Assembly (NCBI GenBank): GCA_022841505.1
Contig: JALHRK010000003.1
Coordinates: 1-53,904 of the forward strand
Source: Saprospiraceae bacterium
Lineage (GTDB): Bacteria; Bacteroidota; Bacteroidia; Chitinophagales; Saprospiraceae
DNA: 53,904 nt
Direction of reading: 5' to 3'
Shown here: positions 26,773-34,339 of the stretch, piece by piece
How the letters are laid out: the number at the start of each line of letters is the position of its first letter
How positions within the stretch are numbered: the stretch's first letter is position 1
Position numbers and translations under genes: made by a program
The notes under the pieces: model-generated
Databases searched by the model: none
What the model saw: only the letters and a program-made list of their open reading frames with translations
Told to the model about the DNA's origin: nothing

Positions 26773-27429
26773 ATGAAGCGATACAACCCGAACATACATC
26801 ACCGAAAAAGCATCCGACTGAAAGGGTACGATTACTCCAGGGAGGGATTGTATTTCATTACCATTTGTACCCACAACCGGGAATGCCTGTTTGGGGAAAT
26901 TGTTGATGGCAACATGATCCTGAACGAGGCTGGAAAAATTGCCGATGCTTGTTGGCAGGATATTCCCAACCATTTTCCGAATGCCGTTTTACACGAATAT
27001 ATTGTCATGCCCAATCATGTTCATGGAATTATTGAATTGGTTGATGGCGGGGGTGGCGGGGGTGTTGTAGGGGCAGAAAATTTTCTGCCCCTACCGTCCA
27101 CGGCGCCACCGTCCACGGCGCCCACGCCGCCGCCGTCCACGCCGCCACCGTTCATTCCCATTCCCCCAAAAAACGAATTCCAAAAAATGATTCCCCGTTC
27201 AATTGGATCCATCGTGAAGGGATTCAAAATCGGGGTAACGAAAGGGGTTCGGGAAAACTCGGATGATGACAATCGGGACCTGAAAATTTCTTCCCTGACG
27301 ACGATATGGCAACGTAATTATTATGAAATCATCATACGAGATAAACGAGCTTATCTTATGATTTCCGGATACATCCTCAACAATCCAAAGAATTGGCGAG
27401 GCGACAGGTTCTATCGTAAAGGCAAATAA
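26773..27429 (+). CDS. REP-associated tyrosine transposase (RAYT, Y1/IS200-like)
   Basis: A 218-residue single-strand DNA transposase-like protein. The ATG at 26773 (MKRYNPNIHHRKSIRLKGYDY) is typical; the frame is open slightly upstream. Family signatures are GLYFITICTHNRECLFG, the HUH-type motif in VMPNHVHGIIE, and a C-terminal catalytic Tyr in WQRNYYEIIIRD. Between residues about 97 and 140 there is a Gly- then Pro/Ser/Thr-rich insert encoded by a REP-like palindrome and a GC-rich minisatellite. RAYTs cleave REP or palindrome DNA and are usually domesticated single-copy genes. REP-like palindromes occur both just upstream and inside this gene. The frame is intact, so the insert is tolerated. 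Confidence 0.9.
   Translation: MKRYNPNIHHRKSIRLKGYDYSREGLYFITICTHNRECLFGEIVDGNMILNEAGKIADACWQDIPNHFPNAVLHEYIVMPNHVHGIIELVDGGGGGGVVGAENFLPLPSTAPPSTAPTPPPSTPPPFIPIPPKNEFQKMIPRSIGSIVKGFKIGVTKGVRENSDDDNRDLKISSLTTIWQRNYYEIIIRDKRAYLMISGYILNNPKNWRGDRFYRKGK
27067..27094. repeat. Perfect 28-nt REP-like palindrome inside the RAYT coding sequence
   Basis: The left half GTAGGGGCAGAAAA is the exact reverse complement of the right half TTTTCTGCCCCTAC, with no loop. It is translated in frame as part of VVGAENFLPLP within the variable region of the transposase. It shares the GTAGGGG ends and AAAATTTT centre with the palindrome at 26599-26626. Confidence 0.85.
27095..27156 (+). repeat. GC-rich minisatellite coding a Pro/Ser/Thr-rich stretch
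   Basis: Directly after the palindrome, units built on CCGTCCACGGCGCC and CCGCCGTCCACGCCGCCA repeat with a period near 15-18 bp. They encode PSTAPPSTAPTPPPSTPPP. This sits in the transposase between the HUH motif and the catalytic Tyr helix and keeps the frame. Slippage of such repeats would change linker length without breaking the gene. Confidence 0.65.
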
Positions 27430-27503
27430 ATGTATGGGTAACGGGGTAGGCATTGCTCATTTTGTCCCCTTGCGAATTTGCCCTTTAACTTTCATAGTCG
27501 GTA

Positions 27504-28802
27504 TTATGCGCAACTCGACAACCGCCCCTCATCCACCCCAACCCCACTCACCATTTTGCGGTAAGCAGCTTCAGTTTCTGAGGAAGGTTTAATTTTGTAT
27601 TGCTCCCAGAGCGCTGCGGCGCACTTTTGGTAGGTGGCAATGGCATGTCCGCGCTGCCCCAACTGGTCGTAACAGATCATCAGCAGGCGGTAGGCTGTTT
27701 CAAAATAGGGTTCTTTTTCTAAGATGCGCTGGCAAAGGTTGATGGCAACAGTGGGATTGCCTTCCCGGAAAAAATAAACGCCCATGCGCTCCAGCACGTG
27801 CAGGTATTTTTCGGACAAAGCGTTCCGTTCCTGTTCGATCCAGGGCTCGCAATGCCTGCCCAGGTCTTCCATAAATTCGCCGTTGTATTGGCCAATGGCT
27901 TCGTGATAGGCAGGCAATGCCTCTTCCAGGCCTGAGCGCAACTCCTGCAATTGCCCGTTTTGCCAAAGCGCGCGGAAAGAAGCCGCATCGCTGGAAAGGG
28001 CGTAAGCTGGATTGATGAAATACCGTTCGTTTTCATGGCCAATTAAATCAGAGCAGCCGGTCGTTTCCCGGATGTGCTTCCGCAACTGGCAGACGGCAAC
28101 CTGCAGCGAATTAGCGGCGGTGTCTATATCGCCCCAAAATAAATCGGCTAAGGTGTTTTTATGGATTTGTCTGGGTGCCTGGTAAAGCAGGTACGCCAAC
28201 AGTAATTTCAGTTTTTTGCCTTTCAATTCCGGAAGCAGGTTGCCCTCAATGCGTACCTCGAAATTGCCCAGAAACTGCGCCTGGATGCCGGTTGGCGGCA
28301 AATCGGGCAGCGTACTCAGGCTGATGATCCGGGCCACAGATTTGGGCACGATGCCAATAGACAAAGCCTGGTTAATCATGTTCAGGATGGCGCCGGTGAA
28401 ATTGTTGCGGTCGCGGGAGGGGGCTGCTCCGGGCAGCGTTGTACTTTCTGATGTGACCAGATCCAGCAGCCGGTCCGCCTGTTGCGGGTAGAACAAAAAT
28501 CGCGAACACCCGGCGCTGACGTAATCATCCACCTGCTCCAGAAGCGCCGGAGCGGCAAGCACAATGCGGGGAATGGCCGGGAAGTGCGATTGAAGGGCGC
28601 GCAAGGCCGCGATGGATTTGCTGCTGTTTTTTTCTGCAAAAACCACGAAAAAGGAAGCGGCCGTTTCAGCTAAGCTAAAGACAGAAGCGTCTTCTATGCG
28701 GTAATGCTTAAGCACAGCTTTCCGGTCGAACAAGCTGTTCAGGGCGGAAATGGCCTTTTCATTACCGCCAAATAACACGATGTGGGGGGTAGGCATTCTC
28801 AT
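27504..28802 (-). CDS. SARP/BTAD-type transcriptional regulator with receiver-like N-terminus
   Basis: A 432-residue predicted DNA-binding protein. Residues 1-130 (HIVLFGGNEKAISALNSLF, then ASFFVVFAEKNSS and PRIVLAAPALLEQVDDYVSAG) look like a response-regulator-type Rossmann domain, but without an obvious phosphoacceptor Asp. A winged-helix OmpR-like region follows from about 172 (FLGNFEVRIEGNLLPEL, LAYLLYQAPRQIHKNTLADLFW, NSLQVAVCQLRKHI). A bacterial transcriptional activation domain of TPR-like helices spans about 275-425. SARP-type regulators usually activate nearby genes. It is transcribed divergently from the 29084 gene across 281 bp, and faces the cyclase-ATPase and RAYT genes. Start could be 28802 or 28796. 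Confidence 0.85.
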   Translation of the reverse strand: MRMPTPHIVLFGGNEKAISALNSLFDRKAVLKHYRIEDASVFSLAETAASFFVVFAEKNSSKSIAALRALQSHFPAIPRIVLAAPALLEQVDDYVSAGCSRFLFYPQQADRLLDLVTSESTTLPGAAPSRDRNNFTGAILNMINQALSIGIVPKSVARIISLSTLPDLPPTGIQAQFLGNFEVRIEGNLLPELKGKKLKLLLAYLLYQAPRQIHKNTLADLFWGDIDTAANSLQVAVCQLRKHIRETTGCSDLIGHENERYFINPAYALSSDAASFRALWQNGQLQELRSGLEEALPAYHEAIGQYNGEFMEDLGRHCEPWIEQERNALSEKYLHVLERMGVYFFREGNPTVAINLCQRILEKEPYFETAYRLLMICYDQLGQRGHAIATYQKCAAALWEQYKIKPSSETEAAYRKMVSGVGVDEGRLSSCA

Positions 28803-29083
28803 AATGTTTATTGGGTCAATAATCAGACACGCGATCTTTAATGGGATGCTACGTGTTAATCTATTGTATGCAGTGTTTGTTACCTGAATGCAAGAAAAAT
28901 AACAACAAGCTCAAAATTAAGCGGCGTGAAGTATAATTTGGATTATTGATACAAGGTAGCCATATTTGCAAACCACTCTGGTGATTTCACGAAACTTTTA
29001 TTGTCTTGCTCCGTACAATGCTTAATTATCTACCGGTTTACCGGCCCCGCATGAAACAGGATGAGGACGTCTAATTAAAAAAA

Positions 29084-29314
29084 ATGACGACCATGACACC
29101 ATCACAGTATGATTCGAACCACGAAGAAGAGCGCCACGAATGCTTTAGCGAACACAAAGACAACTGGATCATCTTTCGATGCCCGCAATGCGATTATGTA
29201 CGCCGGATGAATTGGGAGACTGGCGAAATGAAAGTCCGCGGGGGCGAATTTTCGGTCTTGCATTCCGGGATGCACTTCCCCATCGGGATCAATCCGAATA
29301 CCAATATGAACTGA
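29084..29314 (+). CDS. Small zinc-ribbon-like protein
   Basis: A 76-residue acidic protein starting MTTMTPSQYDSNHEEE. The motif FRCPQCDYVRRMNWETGEM provides one CxxC pair; one further Cys and several His upstream (HECFSEHKDNW) could complete a metal site. It lies divergent from the SARP regulator, and the 281-bp intergenic region is A/T-rich, as expected for promoters. It ends 27 bp from the convergent YegP-domain gene. No function is known. The small size, clean start and Cys motif support a real gene. Confidence 0.6.
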   Translation: MTTMTPSQYDSNHEEERHECFSEHKDNWIIFRCPQCDYVRRMNWETGEMKVRGGEFSVLHSGMHFPIGINPNTNMN

Positions 29315-29341
29315 AGCGGATTTTCCTGTTCAACGACGTGG

Positions 29342-30316
29342 TTAAGCAACTAAGTGTACCAAACGACTGGCTTCCAGATGTTTGATCCTGCCATCTGCAT
29401 GCATATCCACATTCGATACCAGCCGGTAAGAGCCTGGCATCAGGTTCTCTAAGCGCACTGGCATGGTTATTCCCCCTGTTTCAGCAACAAAACCCTGTTG
29501 CTCTGCCAGGAGGATATTATCCCCTGAGTCCAGCGACCGTGCATACACTTTTGCCATAAAAGTTGCCTCGCCTGCTGCTCCCGGTTCAGCTAAATCAATA
29601 TGTATTTCCAGCGCAGTGCCGCCTGGGAACAGATTATCCCCGATGTTGTGGCCTTCTGTTGTTGTGATCGTGAGGTCTTTTGTTTGAGGAGGCAGCATCG
29701 CTAAAAGAGGCTGATGCTGTTTTTTGGCGGGTGGCGGCGCAGCAAACCGGGTAACGAAACGCTCGATCGCTCCGGTATCAATGCCCTTAAAAGTAGCCTT
29801 GTCGCCCGTAACCGGATATTCAATAACGCCCAGCATGGGTTCACCCTGCCCCCTGTGTTGCCACTCAAGGCTAAACCGGAAGCGGGAGGGCTGATGGGCA
29901 GGCTCCGGCTTGGAGGCAACCGGCGCTTGCTTAGGCGCCAGAACGGGCGTAGTTCCTATAGCCACACCGGCAAGCAGGCTGCGCTGCATCTGATCAATCG
30001 CGGCATCCATTTCTGCTTCGTCTGCAAAATCCCGGCTACGGGCAATTTCCAGTTTATTGGCTGCGCGAATGATGAAATAGGGACAATCGCCTTCGAGGCA
30101 GCGTTCTACCCGCTTCGCATTCTTTTCCACCGACGAAATGCCGCCATTCCGGCTCCGGGCATCTTTATAGCCCTGGCTATACAACAAAGCCTGCCCGTTT
30201 TCATCGTTGAAATGAAAATAGTGCAGGTGATCTTTTTCATTTTTGAAGGTTTCAAATTCCGATTTTCCACCGGTCGAAACCCGTTCCAGGTGGTACCTGT
30301 CTTTTTGGGGGGTCAT
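29342..30316 (-). CDS. YegP (DUF1508)-domain protein with a C-terminal beta-sandwich-like region
   Basis: A 324-residue protein. Its N-terminus carries two YegP-type units. The first is FHFNDENGQALLYSQGYKDA, then RNGGISSVEKNAKRVE. The second and more divergent unit is YFIIRAANKLEIARSRDFADEAEMDAAI. A Pro/Ala-rich linker (about 125-145) leads to a C-terminal region of beta-strands (GTALEIHIDLAEPG, FMAKVYARSLDSGDNILLAEQ, MPVRLENLMPGSYRLVSNVD). That region resembles in style, not clearly in sequence, the strands of the two downstream-numbered paralogues. Without a signal peptide it is probably cytoplasmic. The leader before its ATG contains the same GCGCCTG-T-tract element as both paralogues, suggesting shared regulation. 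Function unknown. Confidence 0.75.
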   Translation of the reverse strand: MTPQKDRYHLERVSTGGKSEFETFKNEKDHLHYFHFNDENGQALLYSQGYKDARSRNGGISSVEKNAKRVERCLEGDCPYFIIRAANKLEIARSRDFADEAEMDAAIDQMQRSLLAGVAIGTTPVLAPKQAPVASKPEPAHQPSRFRFSLEWQHRGQGEPMLGVIEYPVTGDKATFKGIDTGAIERFVTRFAAPPPAKKQHQPLLAMLPPQTKDLTITTTEGHNIGDNLFPGGTALEIHIDLAEPGAAGEATFMAKVYARSLDSGDNILLAEQQGFVAETGGITMPVRLENLMPGSYRLVSNVDMHADGRIKHLEASRLVHLVA

Positions 30317-30381
30317 AGCGCCTGTTTTTTTGGAGTGAATAAACGAAATCAGACTTCAGACATGGGTTGTGTAATAAGGTG

Positions 30382-30506
30382 CAAAGGGCAAAAGACAAAG
30401 GGCAATTATTCCGGAAAATCAAATTATTTCGCAAAATAATCATAATTGATTCCGTCAATATTTAATTTCAAGAAACTAAATTGCCTTTTGCCACTTGCCT
30501 TTTGCC
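30382..30506. repeat. Inverted intergenic repeat rich in GGCAAAAGGC-type units
   Basis: AAGGGCAAAAGACAAAGGGCAATT near 30382-30405 is the imperfect reverse complement of AATTGCCTTTTGCCACTTGCC and its continuation near 30479-30506. The arms are separated by about 73 nt. It lies in the 251-bp gap between the YegP-domain gene and the first paralogue. Such TTTGCC-type repeats are frequent in Bacteroidota intergenic DNA (recollection). Confidence 0.5.
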
Positions 30507-30535
30507 TCTTATACACCCCACATCTGAAGTCTAAT

Positions 30536-30563
30536 GTCTGACGTCTTAAATCTAACGTCTAAT
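30536..30563. repeat. 28-bp repeat 3' of paralogue A (second copy at 31098-31125)
   Basis: The sequence beginning GTCTGACGTCTTAAATCTAA is identical over 28 nt to 31098-31125. Each copy lies immediately 3' of one of the two 153-residue paralogue genes. Internally it consists of related TCTgACGTCT / TCTAACGTCT units. Confidence 0.8.
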
Positions 30564-30567
30564 AAAA

Positions 30568-31029
30568 TTAGTCTTCATACACGTTCACGAAACCCAGTTC
30601 GTGGAAGCCTACGATCGGTCCTGGTTTGCCGGAAGCGAAGCTCCAACGCAGGCGTGCGATGAAACGATATACGCCTTCGCTCAGGGTCTTTTTGTTCAAC
30701 GTTACGTCAACGGTGTAGGTATTCGGAATACCGGCGTCGCCGATGCTGGCCTGAGGGTTAACGCCTGTTTCAGCGCCGCCCATTTGTTCCAGCAATACGT
30801 CGCACGTCCACTTACCGCCGCCGAGGAAAGCGGTAAAAATGCCGCTGGTTTTCCACATGAAGCGAACGACAATTTCCTGATCGCGCTGGACGCTGTAATT
30901 GGTCGGCACAAGCTTCCCGATCGTACCCACCGGTACGCGGTCGAAGTCTTCCGTAGAGTCGCCTTCCAGAATATAGGCATTGCCCGATACGCTCAGGTTG
31001 GTTGGATTGATTGCAATTTCGAATGGCAT
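30568..31029 (-). CDS. Uncharacterised 153-residue protein (tandem paralogue A)
   Basis: A 153-residue protein with no signal peptide or membrane span. It begins MPFEIAINPTNLSVSG and ends GFHELGFVNVYED. Alternating strands suggest a beta-sandwich: GNAYILEGDS, QEIVVRFMWKTSG, FLGGGKWTCDVLLEQMGG and YRFIARLRWSFASGKPG. It is about 70-75% identical by eye to the next minus-strand gene, with complete conservation of the FLGGGKWTCDVLLEQMGG region including its single Cys. The leader, gene and 3' repeat were duplicated as a unit of about 563 bp. No family is recognised. Confidence 0.8.
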   Translation of the reverse strand: MPFEIAINPTNLSVSGNAYILEGDSTEDFDRVPVGTIGKLVPTNYSVQRDQEIVVRFMWKTSGIFTAFLGGGKWTCDVLLEQMGGAETGVNPQASIGDAGIPNTYTVDVTLNKKTLSEGVYRFIARLRWSFASGKPGPIVGFHELGFVNVYED

Positions 31030-31040
31030 GGTTATTTGAG

Positions 31041-31078
31041 TTTGCGCACCTGTTTTTTTTGGGGTGCAGGTTAAAAAT
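31041..31078 (-). promoter_or_regulatory. Conserved 38-nt leader upstream of paralogue A
   Basis: Plus-strand bases 31041-31078 are identical to 31604-31641, and both lie 11 nt 5' of a paralogue start codon. The element contains GCGCACCTG, eight T, then GGGGTGCAGG; GCACC and GGTGC can pair around the T-tract. A shorter related sequence (GCGCCTGTTTTTTTGGAGTG) precedes the YegP-domain gene at 30318-30337. It is a candidate shared promoter, operator or 5'-UTR element. Confidence 0.55.
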
Positions 31079-31097
31079 GCATCGTTTAAAATCTTAA

Positions 31098-31125
31098 GTC
31101 TGACGTCTTAAATCTAACGTCTAAT
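31098..31125. repeat. 28-bp repeat 3' of paralogue B (copy of 30536-30563)
   Basis: Identical over 28 nt to the copy at 30536-30563 and placed 5 nt beyond the stop codon of the 31131-31592 gene. It marks the distal end of the duplicated unit. Confidence 0.8.
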
Positions 31126-31130
31126 CAAGA

Positions 31131-31592
31131 TTAATCTTCGTACACGTTGATAAAGCCGAGGTCATTAAACCCTACAATCGGGCCTGGTTTGCCGGAAGCG
31201 AAGCCCCAGCGCAGGCGGGCAACTACCCGATAAACACCCTGGCTCAGGGAATTCTTGTTGATCTTCACGTCAAGTTCGTAGAAGTTCGGAGTACCTGTGT
31301 CGCCGACTACGGCTTTCGGATTGGCGAATGTTTCGCCACCGCCCATTTGCTCCAGCAAAACGTCGCAAGTCCATTTGCCGCCGCCGAGAAAGGCGGTGAA
31401 AATGCCGCTGGTTTGCCAGTGGAACCGGACGATGATGTCCTGGTCGCGCTGGATGCTGTAATTGGAAGTAACGAGGTTTCCGGGAGTACCCACCGGTACG
31501 CGGTTGAAGTCCGCAGTGGAGTCGCCCTCCAGAATGTGAGCGTGTCCGGTCACTTTCAGGTTGGTTGGATTGATTGCAATTTCAAATGGCAT
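31131..31592 (-). CDS. Uncharacterised 153-residue protein (tandem paralogue B)
   Basis: A 153-residue paralogue of the 30568-31029 product. The start is the ATG at 31592 (MPFEIAINPTNLKVTG), matching the paralogue exactly; the frame is open upstream to 31676 through the conserved leader but that is not coding. Conserved blocks are RVPVGTPG, FHWQTSGIFTAFLGGGKW, TCDVLLEQMGGGE and RLRWGFASGKPGPIVGF. Probably a soluble beta-rich protein. Same strand and leader as paralogue A and the YegP-domain gene, which suggests a co-regulated trio. Function unknown. Confidence 0.8.
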   Translation of the reverse strand: MPFEIAINPTNLKVTGHAHILEGDSTADFNRVPVGTPGNLVTSNYSIQRDQDIIVRFHWQTSGIFTAFLGGGKWTCDVLLEQMGGGETFANPKAVVGDTGTPNFYELDVKINKNSLSQGVYRVVARLRWGFASGKPGPIVGFNDLGFINVYED

Positions 31593-31603
31593 GGTTGTTT
31601 GTG

Positions 31604-31641
31604 TTTGCGCACCTGTTTTTTTTGGGGTGCAGGTTAAAAAT
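31604..31641 (-). promoter_or_regulatory. Conserved 38-nt leader upstream of paralogue B
   Basis: Identical to 31041-31078 and located 11 nt upstream of the paralogue B start codon at 31592. It has the same T8 tract flanked by GCACC and GGTGC arms. Confidence 0.55.
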
Positions 31642-31643
31642 AC

Positions 31644-32057
31644 ATCCGTTGTTCTTTGTTTCGGATCGCAAAGCAAAGATGGGGGCGCACCACTTAAAAA
31701 GCGCTGAAATGCGGCTGAAAGGTTACTGAAAGATTGGTTAAGTGGTCGCCAACTTTAGTTGGCAGACCTTGAAAACCGGGCGGAGCCCGGCAAATAGAAC
31801 ATGCGAGGCGGAGCCATCGCGCGAGCGGGGCAATGATGTGGTCGCCAACTTTACGGGCTGAGACTGGGGAATAGTACACGCGAGGCGGAACTTCGACTTG
31901 GCTTCGACTGGCTTCGGCTACACTCAGCAAACAACTCAGCCGCCAGCTCAGTTACCGCGCCATCGCGCGAGTGAAGTTAATTTATAACCTTGGAAGCCGC
32001 TTAACAGGAGTTCAGCTGTACAACGCACGGTCGCGCTGAACAGCGTTCTGCGGTACA
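31644..32057. repeat. Gene-free stretch with scattered short repeats
   Basis: No gene is supported in these 414 bp. Repeated words are present: GTGGTCGCCAACTTTA at 31742-31757 and 31838-31853, GCGAGGCGGA at 31803 and 31880, and CCATCGCGCGAG at 31814-31825 and 31960-31971. GCCAACTTTAGTTGGC is a small palindrome. CTTCGACTTGGCTTCGACTGGCTTCGGCTACACTCAGC resembles the CTTCGACTACGCTCAG repeats common in this phylum (recollection; 38 bases spanning 31890-31927 in two related halves). It looks like accumulated, decayed REP-type elements. Confidence 0.55.
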
Positions 32058-34313
32058 CTACCGAATCAACGTCGCAAACCCTTTAATCTCCACCAATTTC
32101 CCACGCGGCTCCCGGTAAACAACCAGCACGACATAGACGCCGGGTGGCGCCTCGTCCCCAGTGTTCAGCACGCGGCCGTTCCAGGCGTCGTCGGGATTGT
32201 TCGTTTCGAAAACCATTTCGCCCCAGCGGTTCCAGATGCTGAGTTTGAAACCCGTGGCGCCTTCCATGATGCCAACGCCTTTGAACTGGTCGTTCGAGCT
32301 GTCGTTGTTGGGTGTGAACGCATTGGGCAGGAAATAGCGCACTTCCGGCAAAATATCTATAATTCGGATCAGCGTGTCTTTACAGCCGCTGGGGTGGGTC
32401 ACCACCTGCATCACTTCGTAGACGCCCGTGTCCCGGAACGTATAAACGGGGCTGGGCAAGGAGGAAGTAGCGCCGGTATCGAAATCCCAAAGCCAGCGAA
32501 TGGCGCCCTGCGATTCATCTGTGAAGGTCACCGTGGGCTGAATACTGCTGGGATCTTCGGGGGTAAAAGAAAATCCGGCTTGCGGAGAAGGCCGCACCAC
32601 AATGAGGTTATTAAAAACCGTATCGGTCTGGCAACCGATGGGCGAGGTAATGTCTACGGAAACCGTGTAAGTGCCCGGCGATTCGTAGATATAGGTTGGA
32701 CTGATTTCAGTGCTCGTTCCGCCGTCGCCGAAATTCCAGACAATGTCGTAGGTCTCGTCAATCGGAAAAGAAAGGTTATCGAAAAAAACGGAAACGGGCG
32801 CGCAGCCATTGGCTTCGCTGGGCGAAATCACAATCAGCGCCGGCACCGGGAAATAGCTGATCACACGGGTTCGTTCATCTTCGCAACCATTGGTGTCCCG
32901 CACGGTCAGCGTCACCGGCAATTCTCCGGGGATGAGGTAATTGTGGAAAGGATTTCGAATTGTTGAGCTTCCTCCGTCTCCAAATTCCCAGTCCCAATCG
33001 GTAAGACAACAACTGCCCGTCGTGGAAAGATCGGTAAACGTGACCGGGCCCGCCACACAGGTATCGTATTCAAACTCGAAGTCGGCGCGGATTTCAGGAA
33101 AAACATTCACATAAATCGTGGCCGTATCTCCGCAGTTGGTTCCCGGATTCAGCATCAGGGTTCCCTCGTATTGGCCCACGCCGGGGAAGGTCACCGTAGG
33201 GCTCCAGGGACTAAACGTACGCAAGGTATCATTGATGAGAAATTCCCAGCGATGGACGTCAATAAATTGTTCCAAAAAGGAAGTATTCTGAAAGGTCACC
33301 GTGTTGTTTCCACAGGAATTGATCACAAACTCCCGGTTTCCAAGGGTTTCATCCGAAGCAACCTGCGCAATCACCTGCGGGTCGCAATTGGCTACATTGA
33401 ACTGGAAATCGCGCAGAATCCGGCTGAGCAATACCCCGTTTCGGTACTCAGACACACAAACCCCGACGACAAATTGCCCCTGAACCGTTGGCGTGCCGGT
33501 GATTACCCCCGTCGTTGGATTGATGGACACGACAGGGTTGCCGCCCATCGGAGCAAGGGAGGTGTAGGTGGGAACGGTGAATGCAACCGTACCGTAAGGT
33601 GGCGGACAAGCCGGATCGGGATAGGCGCCCGCGCAACTACTGGCTAAAGAAGCCGGCGTGGTAATCTGGCCGCCGCCGAGCAGGGGCGTACAAAATTCGT
33701 ACACCAACTGGTCGCCGTCCGGGTCGGTGGCAGAGTGGTCAAACTCCAAAGGCTGATTGACGCAGATCACTGTAGGCGGAAATTGAGCAAACTCCGGCCC
33801 GCTGTTGCACAAATTCTGGGAAGTAGGGGTGATTTCTACAGAGTAAGTCGCCCCCGAAGCTTCCGGGTTGATGAGATTATTGATGGTGATGTTCCGGCAG
33901 CAGCGCTGGTAGGAAACGTGGTAACTTTCGGCAGAAGCCGGCAGGTTGAGCGAGAAATAGTACACGCCTTCTTCCACACAAACATCGGGTGGAATCAAAC
34001 AAGGGTAATCAGGCGCTTCCACATTCCGGGATTCTGCGAGGGGTACATCTACCCGGCGAAAAAAAGAATTTTGATTCAGGCTTGCGCAGTTTGTTGCACC
34101 GCCACAACGGTATACGGCAATCAATGCCTGCGGGTCAAAATTGGCGCAATCGGTACAATTGCAATCCCGGTAGACTTTAAGGGTGAACGCGTAATTGCCA
34201 TTGCCAAGGCATTCGTAAGTCATGACGCCGCCCACAATATGCCTTGCCTGGATGGTTCCGGCAATAAGCAACATCAAGAGCAAAGTAGTTGTAGTTTTCA
34301 ATAGCAATCGCAT
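32058..34313 (-). CDS. Large PKD-domain surface protein with T9SS type B sorting domain (paralogue 1)
   Basis: A 751-residue exported protein with signal peptide (MRLLLKTTTTLLLMLLIAG, cleaved near IQARH). The N-terminal half is a Cys-rich region (HIVGGVMTYECLGNG, YRDCNCTDC, YQRCCRNITI, DQLVYEFCTPLLGG). Several PKD domains follow: WDWEFGDGGSS, DIVWNFGDGGTS and RWLWDFDTGA. The C-terminus is a CHU_C/type B gliding-motility sorting domain: FLPNAFTPNNDSSNDQF, then LSIWNRWGEMVFE and GVYVVLVVYREPRG. It is presumably secreted by T9SS and bound to the surface as an adhesin or filament-type protein. Only 26 bp separates it from the paralogue at 34340, so the two probably form an operon. Confidence 0.88.
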   Translation of the reverse strand: MRLLLKTTTTLLLMLLIAGTIQARHIVGGVMTYECLGNGNYAFTLKVYRDCNCTDCANFDPQALIAVYRCGGATNCASLNQNSFFRRVDVPLAESRNVEAPDYPCLIPPDVCVEEGVYYFSLNLPASAESYHVSYQRCCRNITINNLINPEASGATYSVEITPTSQNLCNSGPEFAQFPPTVICVNQPLEFDHSATDPDGDQLVYEFCTPLLGGGQITTPASLASSCAGAYPDPACPPPYGTVAFTVPTYTSLAPMGGNPVVSINPTTGVITGTPTVQGQFVVGVCVSEYRNGVLLSRILRDFQFNVANCDPQVIAQVASDETLGNREFVINSCGNNTVTFQNTSFLEQFIDVHRWEFLINDTLRTFSPWSPTVTFPGVGQYEGTLMLNPGTNCGDTATIYVNVFPEIRADFEFEYDTCVAGPVTFTDLSTTGSCCLTDWDWEFGDGGSSTIRNPFHNYLIPGELPVTLTVRDTNGCEDERTRVISYFPVPALIVISPSEANGCAPVSVFFDNLSFPIDETYDIVWNFGDGGTSTEISPTYIYESPGTYTVSVDITSPIGCQTDTVFNNLIVVRPSPQAGFSFTPEDPSSIQPTVTFTDESQGAIRWLWDFDTGATSSLPSPVYTFRDTGVYEVMQVVTHPSGCKDTLIRIIDILPEVRYFLPNAFTPNNDSSNDQFKGVGIMEGATGFKLSIWNRWGEMVFETNNPDDAWNGRVLNTGDEAPPGVYVVLVVYREPRGKLVEIKGFATLIR

Positions 34314-34339
34314 GTGTTCCTTTTATAGAGACGTAAGAT

